DNA of 64,000 nt from Rhodoligotrophos sp. CJ14 (GTDB lineage Bacteria; Pseudomonadota; Alphaproteobacteria; Rhizobiales; Im1). Each line of letters begins with the position of its first letter. Positions within the stretch are counted from its first letter, which is position 1. Positions 26,862-35,006 of the stretch are shown in pieces. A program made the position numbers and the translations under genes. Below the pieces are notes generated by a model. It was not told the DNA's origin, ran no database searches, and saw only the letters and a program-made list of their open reading frames with translations. The stretch lies in contig NZ_CP133319.1 in the NCBI RefSeq assembly GCF_038811545.1, forward strand, positions 992,001-1,056,000, read 5' to 3'.

Positions 26862-26908
26862 TGCGGCACCGCTTACGCGCGCATGATCATCCGCGCGCAT
26901 GCGGTGCT
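26862..26908. repeat. Intergenic hairpin with internal direct repeat between terminase and portal
   Basis: In the 101-base gap between gp2 and gp3, outer arms GCACCGC and GCGGTGC enclose two copies of CGCGCGCATG (26876-26885 and 26892-26901). The copies also allow CGCGCG self-pairing. The element could be a small RNA structure in the polycistronic message, or simply sequence drift in a GC-rich gap. It has no T run. Confidence 0.4.
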
Positions 26909-26937
26909 GGCTAAGACCGCTGACTGGCTCGATAATC

Positions 26938-28263
26938 CTAAAGGCTGCGCACCCGGGGCGCCTTGGGCCTGCCGAGCATCAATTCGGTCATCGCCCAGAC
27001 CAGTGCATCCGCCCGGTCGGGGCTGCGGCCGGCGCTGGCAATGACGGCCTCGAGGCTACAGAGCTCATCTTCGAGTTCAGCGAACACCCCCACATGCGAG
27101 ATGCGTCCCTGCTCGTAAAGCGCTGCAATAGGTTCGGCCCGGGTCTGTTTGCCGCGACTTGCGCGTACCGCGCGGAACGGTATGCGCGGGTCAATCTCGC
27201 GGATAACGGCCTCCACCATGTCGCCCCCCTGGTTCACTTCGGCGATGAGCCGGTCAGCCTCATAGGCATGGAACAGCTCCACCGCCCGCTTCGCCCAGCG
27301 AGCGGGCGCGGCCCCTTCGAGCGTGCCGTCTCGCAGCACATAGCCGCGGCCGTCACCACCCAGCCCCGCGCAGATGATCCCGCACGCATTGGCACCCGTG
27401 CCAGCCGTGGCCGGCGGATCGACCGCGACGACGATCCGAGCCAGCTCGGGCGCGGCCGCCACCCGGTATTTCTCGATATCGGCGCGCTTGAACAGTGCGC
27501 GGGGATCATCATCGATCAGCTCCCCATCGAGCTCCTGGCGGCCAAGCGCCGTGCCGCCATACTTGCCTTCGACGACCGCCAGGAACGACGCGGCGAGATT
27601 GGCCGCATTGTCCCGTGTTTTCGCCCGTGAGACCCGCGTGCCCGTTTCCGCCAGGAGCTTATGGAGGATCGGCACCGGCTTTGGCGTCGTCGTGGCCACG
27701 ATCCGCGGCTTGGGGCCGAGCCGTAGAGCAAATTGCAGCATGTCCCACGTTTCGTCCGGATTGCGCCATTTGGCGATCTCATCGCACCACGCGGTTTCGA
27801 ACTGTGGCCCGCGCAATTGATCCGGCTCCTCTGCTGAAAACAACTGTGCGACGGCTCCATTGGCCCACGTCACCGTCCTTTTGGACGGCTCATAGACAGG
27901 GCGGCTCCGCCGGTCATGAACCGCAAGCAGGCCGGACTCCCCCTCCACCATCACCGAGCGGACATCATTCAGCGTCTGCCCCACAAGGGCGATGCGCCGC
28001 GCCGGAGCGGGGCTGAAGCACAGATCACCCTTGACCTGCGCTTTGATCCACTCCGCCCCGGCCCGGGTCTTGCCGGCGCCGCGTCCACCCATCAGCAGCC
28101 ACACGGTCCAGTCTTCATCATAATGGGTGAGATCGGGCGGGAGCTGGTCCATGCGGCCACGCAAGACCCAGTCCCGTTGCATCGCCAGCAAATCCGGCAG
28201 GCCGAGCCGGCCTAGCCGTGTTGCCCGCTCAGATGGGGCCAATGAGCCCCAGCCGTTCCGCAA
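26938..28263 (-). CDS. GTA gp2-like terminase large subunit
   Basis: This is the packaging motor ATPase and nuclease. It has 441 residues. Walker A GGRGAGKT spans residues 59-66, and Walker B ends in Asp161-Glu162 (ETAWCDEIAKW). The coupling motif IVATTTPKP follows, and the nuclease domain begins IVVAVDPPATAGTGA with its metal-binding Asp. Later motifs include LIAEVNQGGDMVEAVI and DALVWAMTELML. In GTAs this enzyme packages host DNA by a headful mechanism with little sequence preference. It overlaps the end of gp1 by 35 bases. Confidence 0.95.
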   Translation of the reverse strand: MRNGWGSLAPSERATRLGRLGLPDLLAMQRDWVLRGRMDQLPPDLTHYDEDWTVWLLMGGRGAGKTRAGAEWIKAQVKGDLCFSPAPARRIALVGQTLNDVRSVMVEGESGLLAVHDRRSRPVYEPSKRTVTWANGAVAQLFSAEEPDQLRGPQFETAWCDEIAKWRNPDETWDMLQFALRLGPKPRIVATTTPKPVPILHKLLAETGTRVSRAKTRDNAANLAASFLAVVEGKYGGTALGRQELDGELIDDDPRALFKRADIEKYRVAAAPELARIVVAVDPPATAGTGANACGIICAGLGGDGRGYVLRDGTLEGAAPARWAKRAVELFHAYEADRLIAEVNQGGDMVEAVIREIDPRIPFRAVRASRGKQTRAEPIAALYEQGRISHVGVFAELEDELCSLEAVIASAGRSPDRADALVWAMTELMLGRPKAPRVRSL

Positions 28264-28735
28264 GTTCCGCGCGCACGATATGTAGTACCTTCTCGTCTCG
28301 TTCAGGGTTGGGCTCCTCGGGCTTCCCTCCCCCCTTCATCTCCAGGTCGATAAGCTTGTCGATGGCATTGACGATCGTCGCCATGGCGCGCGCCGATCGC
28401 TCATTCAGGGCGCTGTCATTCGGATGGCGCTCATTGATCGCAGCAAGCTGCTCGAGCTGATTGGTGAGCACCTCGAGCATGCGCGCGCGGATCTCGGCAA
28501 TGGTCATGCGCTTGCGCGTCTTGGCCCTGCGTGTTGGCAAGGGCTCGTCGCCTGCCGGTGCGGGGCGCCCGCGCATGGTGCCCCCCTGCCGTGCAGGCCA
28601 ACCCTCGCGCAATGCCCGGCGCGAGATCCGTGATGTCGAGACGCCGAACTGCCGCGAGATCTCGTTGAGGCTCGCTTCGCTGGCCGAATAGGCCGCTCTG
28701 ATGGCGTCCCAGTCGACGGAACTCGATCCACCCAT
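28229..28735 (-). CDS. GTA gp1-like terminase small subunit
   Basis: This is the first gene of the GTA operon: a small-terminase-like protein of 168 residues. The N-terminus carries a helix-turn-helix (WDAIRAAYSASEASLNEISRQFGVSTSRISRRAL), then a basic linker (PTRRAKTRKRMT). A helical oligomerisation region follows (MLEVLTNQLEQLAAIN, ATIVNAIDKLIDLEMKG). In RcGTA the equivalent was long overlooked and has lost specific DNA recognition. Whether the HTH here is active is not known. Its promoter must lie in 28736-29228. Confidence 0.88.
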   Translation of the reverse strand: MGGSSSVDWDAIRAAYSASEASLNEISRQFGVSTSRISRRALREGWPARQGGTMRGRPAPAGDEPLPTRRAKTRKRMTIAEIRARMLEVLTNQLEQLAAINERHPNDSALNERSARAMATIVNAIDKLIDLEMKGGGKPEEPNPERDEKVLHIVRAELAERLGLIGPI

Positions 28736-29228
28736 ATGCGATTATCCCTGGAACGTTGCCGGTGATTAAATATGCAGCGGCATCCCTGCCCTTGCGGGGC
28801 AAGCCACTTTGATGAGACCAGAATGCCGAGGGGAAATGGTCGAGAAGCGAGGATGGACAGAACACCCAGCCGGGAGCCGAGGCGCCGGACATCAATGCAC
28901 TGTGACACTTTCTGGATTGTGATAAATTTAACAGAATTAGCGTTTCGCTGTCAAGGTTATTTTACCCAGCGTGCAATTTTCTCCCAATTTGCGTTAATCC
29001 ATAAACCTTTGCTGGGCCACTGTTCTCACCGACTTGGCAAACGACTCTGCCAGTCCAAGGCTTGGTCATGTATTCTTCAGTCCCATTGTCGTATCATCGC
29101 CGCAACTGGCGCTTATCAGCCGTCCACGGCTGCGGTATAGGAACACTGGATGCGATGCCCTCTCGTCCTATGGCGGGCGTTCGCTTCGGTGACGGGAAAG
29201 CGCACTACGCGGTTTGAGAGCCCTGCAC
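28736..29228. promoter_or_regulatory. Divergent intergenic region: GTA promoter and PBP1A promoter
   Basis: About 490 bases without a credible gene separate gp1 (minus) from the class A PBP (plus). The part at 28905-29000 is notably AT-rich for this genome, with TAAATTTAACAG near 28923 and GTTAATCCATAAACC near 28994. The latter looks like a CtrA half-site context (TTAA). CtrA controls GTA genes in Rhodobacter, so this is a reasonable but weak candidate. No full TTAA-N7-TTAA site was found. Confidence 0.45.
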
Positions 29229-31511
29229 GTGTCAAAACCTCGTTCAGATAATATTGTTTACCGCTTCTTCTACACGTTGGAATCGTGGGTGAGTTCCATT
29301 CTGTATGAAGCAGGCGAGCGCCTTGGCCGCATATGGGATAATTATGCGGCGCGCCTTGCCCCACTCAAGGTTTCAGGGCTTCCTCGCGCCTTCTTCGAGG
29401 TCGGTTCCGATGGTCTGACCCTTGGCCTCCTCGCGGCTCTTGGCATCCTCTATTACGCACTACCCCCGTTTAGCGGCACTGGGGATATCTGGAACCGTGG
29501 CCGGGAATATGCCATCACCTTCACCGATGCCTCGGGCACCTTCATTGGCCGCCGCGGCGTTCGCCAAGACGACAACATCGCCCTCGATGAGATCCCTCCT
29601 CATGTAATTAAGGCGGTGCTTGCCACGGAAGATGCCCGCTTTTTCACCCATATCGGCGTAGACTTCTTCGGCACCGCCCGTGCGCTCATTCGCAATCTGC
29701 GCGCCAATAATGTTGTCCAGGGCGGCTCGACGCTCACCCAGCAGCTGGCCAAGAACCTGTTTCTGAGCCCCGAACGGACCATTCAACGCAAGATCAACGA
29801 GGCCTTCCTCGCCTTGTGGATTGAGGCGCGCCTGACCAAGCCCGAGATCCTCAAGCTCTATCTCGACCGCTCTTATCTCGGCGGTGGCACCTATGGCGTC
29901 GAGGCGGCCGCCCAGTTCTATTTTGGCAAATCGATCCGCGACGTGAACTTGTCTGAAGCGGCAATGTTGGCCGGCCTGTTCAAGGCGCCGAGCAACTATG
30001 CGCCCCATGTTCACCCCGATGCGGCAAGAGCCCGCGCCAATGTTGTGCTCCACCGTATGCTCGACGCCGGCTATATCAGCCAGGGTGAGCTGTTCGCGGC
30101 GCGGCGCGTTCCCGCCCAGAGCACCAAGCCGCCCAGCTATTTCGCGCCCGATTACTTCCTGGACTATGCCTATCAGCAGACTCTCAAGATCCTCCAGGAC
30201 AAGAACCTCGCGCATGAATATGTGATCGAGGTTAGGACCACGGTCGACACCGAGCTCCAGAAGACCGCCCAGGCCACCATCAACAAGATCCTGGAACAGG
30301 AGGGCCGTCCGCTGCACGTCTCCGAAGGCTCTCTCGTGGCCATGCGGCCGGACGGGGCGGTCAAAGCCATCGTGGGTGGCCGCGACTATGAACAAAGCCA
30401 GTTCAATCGGGCCACGTCTGCCCGGCGCCAGCCTGGCTCATCCTTTAAGCCTTTGGTCTACTTGGCGGCACTCAAGGCGGGCTACCATCCCGACACGATC
30501 GTCTATGATACCCCGGTCTCGATCGGCCGATGGACGCCGAAGAACTACTCGCGCAAATATTCGGGCCGAACCACCCTGGCCTATGCGCTGCGCCACTCCC
30601 TGAATACGATCCCGGTGCAGATCGCCATGAAGATCGGCCGGAAATCGATCATCGAAACGGCGCAGGCTGCCGGCATTCGCTCGCCGCTCCTCTCGGTTGC
30701 CTCCCTCCCGCTTGGCACCAACGAGGTCACCGTCATCGAGCTGACCACCGCCTATGCAACCTTGGCCAATGGCGGCAAGTCGGTGAGTCCATACGCGGTG
30801 ATCGAGATCCGCCGGCCCAATGGCGAGCTCCTTTACAGCCGCGAGCGCGACGAGCCCGCGCCACAGCAGATTTTTGACCCGGTCAACGTCGCCGATCTCA
30901 ATTATATGCTGAACCAGGTTGTGACCCAGGGCACCGGCCGCCGCGCATTGCTCGGTTTCACGCCGCAGGCAGGCAAGACCGGGACCACGCAAGATTATCG
31001 CGACGCTTGGTTCGTCGGCTTCACCGCGCAATATGTGACCGGCGTCTGGTTCGGCAATGACGATTATTCCCCCATGAAGAAGGTCACCGGCGGCTCCATT
31101 CCGGCCACCGCATGGAAGACCTTCATGGAGAAGGCGCTGGCAACCCAAGTAGCAGCACCCCTTCCCGGCATTCCCCTCGACAACAGCTATGCCGCCTATG
31201 TGGCCCGTCGCCAGAGTCAGGACCAGAAGCTGCCGCCTGCCCTCGCCAGCACCGAGCCCCGGTCGCAGAAGCGGTCCGGCTCAGCGGTTGCAGCCGTTTC
31301 CCCACAGCAGCGCCGCGCGGCAGCGCAAGCGCAAATGCTGCCGCCGGTGGCCTCTGCAACGCCACAGACGCAGCAGGGAGGCGTGCTCCAGCGGATCTTC
31401 GGCGGCCTATTCGGCGGCCGCCAGCAGCGGGCAGAGCCCGCACCGGCGGGGACGGCACGTCCCCAGGTGCGCGGCGGCAATTTTCAGGGTAGATTCCAGA
31501 ACAACCGTTGA
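29229..31511 (+). CDS. mrcA: Class A penicillin-binding protein 1A
   Basis: This is a bifunctional peptidoglycan synthase with glycosyltransferase and transpeptidase domains, anchored in the inner membrane. The GTG at 29229 gives 760 residues; a TTG 15 bases earlier is possible. A membrane span lies near residues 60-80 (LTLGLLAALGILYYAL). GT51 motifs are ATEDARFFTHIGVD, QGGSTLTQQLAKNLFL and KINEAFLALWIE. The transpeptidase has Ser404 in SSFK, SLN in RHSLNTIP and KTGTT from residue 583. The last 120 residues are a Gln/Pro/Ala-rich low-complexity tail. Whole and unremarkable otherwise. Confidence 0.93.
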   Translation: MSKPRSDNIVYRFFYTLESWVSSILYEAGERLGRIWDNYAARLAPLKVSGLPRAFFEVGSDGLTLGLLAALGILYYALPPFSGTGDIWNRGREYAITFTDASGTFIGRRGVRQDDNIALDEIPPHVIKAVLATEDARFFTHIGVDFFGTARALIRNLRANNVVQGGSTLTQQLAKNLFLSPERTIQRKINEAFLALWIEARLTKPEILKLYLDRSYLGGGTYGVEAAAQFYFGKSIRDVNLSEAAMLAGLFKAPSNYAPHVHPDAARARANVVLHRMLDAGYISQGELFAARRVPAQSTKPPSYFAPDYFLDYAYQQTLKILQDKNLAHEYVIEVRTTVDTELQKTAQATINKILEQEGRPLHVSEGSLVAMRPDGAVKAIVGGRDYEQSQFNRATSARRQPGSSFKPLVYLAALKAGYHPDTIVYDTPVSIGRWTPKNYSRKYSGRTTLAYALRHSLNTIPVQIAMKIGRKSIIETAQAAGIRSPLLSVASLPLGTNEVTVIELTTAYATLANGGKSVSPYAVIEIRRPNGELLYSRERDEPAPQQIFDPVNVADLNYMLNQVVTQGTGRRALLGFTPQAGKTGTTQDYRDAWFVGFTAQYVTGVWFGNDDYSPMKKVTGGSIPATAWKTFMEKALATQVAAPLPGIPLDNSYAAYVARRQSQDQKLPPALASTEPRSQKRSGSAVAAVSPQQRRAAAQAQMLPPVASATPQTQQGGVLQRIFGGLFGGRQQRAEPAPAGTARPQVRGGNFQGRFQNNR

Positions 31512-31528
31512 TGCCGCTGCAGGGCCCA

Positions 31529-32122
31529 ATGAGCCGTACCTCTCGTTCTGCGAAGATCCTGTTGAACGTGTTCGCATTTGTCATTGCGGGCTTGGCAGTG
31601 GGTTACTTGACCGTGGAGATGGCCGTAACCCGCGGCTTCTCACCGATCATTCAGAAAGCAGGCCCTTGGGTCGTCTGGCCCCACGCGGCCAGTGTCGATG
31701 CGGATCCCTATACGCGCGCGCATTTCGCCAGTTTTGGGAAGCTGGGTTTATTGCCGTTCGAAGCACTGGAATACCGCACCGAAAAAGACAGCAGCGGCGC
31801 GCTTCTCGATCAGTCCTGCACATATGTTCTGACCGGGTTGCCTCTGTCGGGCCGCTGGTGGAACATTGCAGCCTACGAGGATGATCGCCGTTTGATTGCC
31901 AATCCGGCCGATCGGCATAGTTTCAATTCAGAAAACATCATCCGCGAGCAGGATGGCTCGTTCCGTATTACCCTCTCAAGTCAGCCCCATCCCGGAAATT
32001 GGCTTCCGCTCGGCCCGGGCGGTGCGTTTCGCCTGATCCTGACGATTGCCGATCCCCCAGGCCACTACCGCAACGACCCGACCAATGTCCTTGTGCCGCA
32101 GATAGAGCGGAGATCCTGCTGA
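31529..32122 (+). CDS. DUF1214-domain membrane-anchored protein
   Basis: This protein of about 197 residues has an N-terminal membrane anchor (ILLNVFAFVIAGLAVGYLTVEM). A DUF1214-like domain follows, with TYVLTGLPLSGRWWNIAAYEDDRRLI, SFRITLSSQPHPGNWLPL and FRLILTIADP. The ATG at 31529 has AGGG upstream; an ATG at 31511 overlapping the mrcA stop is the alternative. Its stop overlaps the next gene in a TGATG junction. In most bacteria DUF1254 and DUF1214 are halves of one protein; here they are separate adjacent genes. Function unknown. Confidence 0.85.
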   Translation: MSRTSRSAKILLNVFAFVIAGLAVGYLTVEMAVTRGFSPIIQKAGPWVVWPHAASVDADPYTRAHFASFGKLGLLPFEALEYRTEKDSSGALLDQSCTYVLTGLPLSGRWWNIAAYEDDRRLIANPADRHSFNSENIIREQDGSFRITLSSQPHPGNWLPLGPGGAFRLILTIADPPGHYRNDPTNVLVPQIERRSC

Positions 32123-32712
32123 TGGCGCGTCTGGCATTCTGGAGCACCGCTGTCATTCTGCTTGCGTTGGCGACCCACCTCGCCTCGGTGCTGTTCAGCC
32201 CGGCGGTCAGCATGGCGAGTACCTTGGAGCGGATCTTCTCGATCGCGCCGGTCAATAGGATGACGGTGCTCGATCAGGAGGTGATGGGCAATGTTGTCCG
32301 CGAGCTCAACCCCGATCTCGTCTATGCGATTTGCCCCTATGACATCGGTTCTCATCCGCTCGCCATTGAGGCTCACATTCCCGATTTCTACTGGTCGATC
32401 AGCGTCTATTCCGCGAAGGGCGACAACGTGTACACCCTGAACGATCAGCAAGCGGGTGTCAGCATCCTGCGCTTTCGTCTCGCCTTGGATCAAGCTGGTT
32501 TCAGCCTGGAGGAGATGGTGGCCGACAGCGAGGCTGAAGAGGAAGCAGCCGAGGCGGAAGCGGCAAAGGGCGACGATACGGTCGTCATCAATACGCCCAC
32601 GGCCCAGGGCGTTATTCTGTTGCGGGCCTTTATGCCGGATCCCGCCTATCGCGGTCGCCTCACCGACGCTTTGGCCGCTTCATCCTGCCGCCCGGCTCAA
32701 GCAACATCCTGA
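32122..32712 (+). CDS. DUF1254-domain membrane-anchored protein
   Basis: This is a 196-residue partner of the preceding gene (TGATG overlap). N-terminal hydrophobic anchor (FWSTAVILLALATHLASVLF), then a DUF1254-like stretch (NPDLVYAICPYDIGSHPLAIEAHIPDFYWSISVYS in pieces, DNVYTLNDQQAG). An unusual run of Glu/Ala (SEAEEEAAEAEAAKGDD) follows near residue 140, then VILLRAFMPDPAYRGRL. The pair probably acts together at the membrane facing the periplasm. No enzymatic motif was recognised. Confidence 0.85.
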   Translation: MARLAFWSTAVILLALATHLASVLFSPAVSMASTLERIFSIAPVNRMTVLDQEVMGNVVRELNPDLVYAICPYDIGSHPLAIEAHIPDFYWSISVYSAKGDNVYTLNDQQAGVSILRFRLALDQAGFSLEEMVADSEAEEEAAEAEAAKGDDTVVINTPTAQGVILLRAFMPDPAYRGRLTDALAASSCRPAQATS

Positions 32713-32798
32713 CCCACGCGCATTTTGCCGAGCTGAGTGGCTGGCGTCCCTTGGCCATCGGCCGCGGAAAGCGCCTACCTGCCGTGAGCCGAGCATCA

Positions 32799-32978
32799 TC
32801 AACGCGCGCGGCGCTCTGCAGCCTCGTGATTTTCGGCCACCGCATGTCTGGCAGCACCGGCCTCCCCGAGACGCTCGATCCGAATGCCCGGGAAAATAAT
32901 GATGCTGCAGGGGCTATCGGATGATACCCGTATATCGGTCGACCTTCGCACTCTCGGGAATTCGAGCAGGTTCGACAT
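32799..32978 (-). CDS. Possible small protein, hypothetical
   Basis: A 59-residue frame on the minus strand starts MSNLLEFPRVRRSTDIRV, an N-terminus that recurs in short Rhizobiales proteins. AGGG lies about eight bases before the ATG at 32978. A hydrophobic middle (SIIIFPGIRIERLGE) is followed by an Ala/Arg-rich tail. It lies alone between the DUF1254 gene and the peptidoglycan-binding gene. No domain was recognised. It is too short to be sure of from sequence alone. Confidence 0.45.
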   Translation of the reverse strand: MSNLLEFPRVRRSTDIRVSSDSPCSIIIFPGIRIERLGEAGAARHAVAENHEAAERRAR

Positions 32979-33207
32979 GGTCTGATCCCTTCCGGTGATC
33001 GACGACGGGCGGGCGCCATGGGCCAGCCCCGTCATAACAGCGTGACTTGGTTAACAAATGGCTAACAGCGCACAAGGCTGGAGAGCCCTGTCCCCCGTTG
33101 CGCGGACGAATGCCCACGACGGAGAGGATCATCTCCATAACAAATGAAGCCTGAGTTTCGTTTCGTGTTAAATTTGCGCAGAAATCAGGAACAATTCCTA
33201 CAAGTGC

Positions 33208-33225
33208 CAATATTTGGGAATATTG
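33208..33225. repeat. Short AT-rich inverted repeat downstream of the peptidoglycan-binding gene
   Basis: CAATATT and AATATTG face each other across TGGG, 20 bases beyond the stop of the peptidoglycan-binding gene. No T run follows on the minus strand, so a terminator role is uncertain. The rest of the 267-base gap 32979-33245 shows no gene. Confidence 0.35.
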
Positions 33226-33245
33226 ATTGAAGCTGTCTTGCCTTC

Positions 33246-34049
33246 TCAAGCCTCGTTGAGGCTGCTGAGCCCGGTGACCTTCATCAATTCTTTGAGCACC
33301 GTCTCATCCAACTGCCCGGTGACGGGCAAGTCTCGATCTCGCTGAAACTGCATGATCGCCTCCCGCGTCTGCCGCCCGGCAATTCCATCCGCGGGCCCAG
33401 GCTGATAGCCAAGCTCAGCCAGGCCTCTCTGGATCAGCTTCATCCGCTCCCGCTCTCCCTGACCGCTGGCGCTCTCAGGTGCTGACGAATGGGATCGCCC
33501 GCTCGATCGCGATGGGGTGGACGCACCCGCTTGCTCAACCGCCGCTGGAGCATTGCCCTCAAACCGGCTCGCCCTGAGGAAGGCGATATCGGCGGCGATC
33601 TGCTCTAGAAGCGGCTGCGACAGCCGCCCATCTGCTGCAAGCCCCCGGTCCGCCTGGTAAGCCGAGATGGCAGCATCCAGCCCCTTGCTGCCGCGGCCGT
33701 CCACCGCACCCTTGAAATAGCCCAGCGTCACGAGTTGCGCCTGCACATGCCGAATGATCGGCGAGACCTGATCCACTTCGCCGCCCATCGGCGTCTTGCT
33801 CACGGCCGATGAGGGCAGCCGCCCGAGCCCTGGCTCTACGCCAGTCGTGCCTGTCGTCAGATCCGGCTTGGCCATGGGGCGCGCTGCGCGCTTTGCGGCC
33901 CACCCCTCGCCGAAGGGTGCCGGATGCTTGCCAGTCTGGGCGATGAGCGCGTTATAGAAGATCCCGCACCCCGCGAGGAAAACCAGTCCGAGGGTGATCG
34001 CTCCGCGGAAGGAAACCGCGGGTGGTGTTTCGTCCAGCAGATCCTTCAC
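33246..34049 (-). CDS. Membrane-anchored protein with two peptidoglycan-binding domains
   Basis: A protein of 267 residues with a single N-terminal membrane span (AITLGLVFLAGCGIFYNALI, residues 18-37). It has two PG_binding_1-type domains, one at about 95-150 (HVQAQLVTLGYFKGAVDGRGSKGLDAAI) and one at about 200-260 (IQRGLAELGYQPGPADGIAGRQTREAIMQFQ in pieces). A Ser/Gly-rich linker joins them. No hydrolase domain is present, so it is probably a structural or regulatory wall-binding protein. It stands alone, divergent from the DUF5330 gene. Confidence 0.88.
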   Translation of the reverse strand: MKDLLDETPPAVSFRGAITLGLVFLAGCGIFYNALIAQTGKHPAPFGEGWAAKRAARPMAKPDLTTGTTGVEPGLGRLPSSAVSKTPMGGEVDQVSPIIRHVQAQLVTLGYFKGAVDGRGSKGLDAAISAYQADRGLAADGRLSQPLLEQIAADIAFLRASRFEGNAPAAVEQAGASTPSRSSGRSHSSAPESASGQGERERMKLIQRGLAELGYQPGPADGIAGRQTREAIMQFQRDRDLPVTGQLDETVLKELMKVTGLSSLNEA

Positions 34050-34486
34050 GGCCGCATTCCTTGGCAGGCTGATGCAGGCCCCGCGGCTTGTTGGCGCCCA
34101 GCGCTCGAGGGATCCACCGCCCGAGCCTTGCCGATCCCCTTAAGGCACTGATGACGGAAGTTGGTTCGCATGGGACAAATCACGATACTCACCGGGCCGC
34201 CAGGCAAGCGCACCCGTCATGACATTTGCACTGCTTGGCTTAATGAAGTTTGAACCTTAACACGCGAAACCCTACTCTCGCACCGGGCAATAAGCCCTTT
34301 CGACAACTTTAGTGAAATTGTCTCGTCTATTCTCCAACGAGACAATGGTATGTAGGCTGATTGAATGAAACGCGCCAGAGAGCTTATGCGTCGGAACTGC
34401 GGAAGGGGTGGTGCCGGGTGTTTGCTGTGGCGACAGGGTTCTCGACCCCGCATTGTTGAAACTCGCCATGATGATCGGGATGCGCG
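34050..34486. promoter_or_regulatory. Divergent intergenic region, AT-richer in the middle
   Basis: This 437-base gap separates the peptidoglycan-binding gene (minus) from the DUF5330 gene (plus). Apart from the 30-base inverted repeat listed separately I see no gene or RNA. The part at 34240-34370 is less GC-rich than its surroundings, as expected for promoters. Confidence 0.4.
34317..34346. promoter_or_regulatory. Perfect 10-bp inverted repeat, candidate operator
   Basis: ATTGTCTCGT (34317-34326) and ACGAGACAAT (34337-34346) form a perfect inverted repeat with a 10-base spacer. Equivalent positions in the two arms are two helical turns apart. That geometry suits a dimeric regulator, and the lack of a following T run argues against a terminator. 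It lies about 140 bases upstream of the DUF5330 gene. The regulator is unknown. Confidence 0.55.
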
Positions 34487-34933
34487 ATGATGTCCTTGTT
34501 TCGGATCCTTCTCATTCTCGTCGTCATCATCATGATCCTGCCGGTTGGCAATGACGCCCCCGAGGCGACGGGACCTGCGCCCCAGTCTCAGGTCTCGACC
34601 GGCCAGTTCGTGGATGCGGCCGTTTCGGCGGCCTACGATGTATCGGGTATCTGCAGTCGCCAGCCGGTGGTCTGCACCATAGGGCACGAGCTATGGACCA
34701 CATTCCAGCGAAAGTCCCTGTTCATCATCGGCGCCGCCTATGATTGGCTGAATGGCTCTCGCGAGCAGGCATCCCCGCTCATCCCGCGCGACCAGAACGC
34801 CACGGCCCGCGAAACCTCGAAAATGGAAGGCGGCACTGGTCCACGCAGCGACCGCCTTGAGAACCAATCCGATACCCTGACCGAGCGCGATCTCCTGGTT
34901 CCCTGGCGCGGTCCGGCAGGTCCCGCCGGATGA
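34487..34933 (+). CDS. DUF5330-type small exported protein
   Basis: This 148-residue protein has an N-terminal signal anchor (LFRILLILVVIIMILPV). A short conserved domain follows around residues 40-85 (FVDAAVSAAYDVSGICSRQPVVC, HELWTTFQRKSLFIIGAAYDWL), matching DUF5330 of Rhizobiales. Two cysteines (Cys56 and Cys62) may form a disulfide in the periplasm. The rest is polar and disordered-looking. Function unknown; it lies 73 bases before sufE. Confidence 0.82.
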   Translation: MMSLFRILLILVVIIMILPVGNDAPEATGPAPQSQVSTGQFVDAAVSAAYDVSGICSRQPVVCTIGHELWTTFQRKSLFIIGAAYDWLNGSREQASPLIPRDQNATARETSKMEGGTGPRSDRLENQSDTLTERDLLVPWRGPAGPAG

Positions 34934-35006
34934 GCGGATAAGCATTTCTCAAAGCCACCCCTGCTCTGCGCTTGTCGCGGCCTTCGGAACGCATTATCTC
35001 GGGCCT

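Noticed and set aside
14073-28735. An active prophage
   Set aside because: No integrase, repressor, replication, holin or att-like direct repeats were seen. The set of genes and the short tape measure fit a gene transfer agent better.
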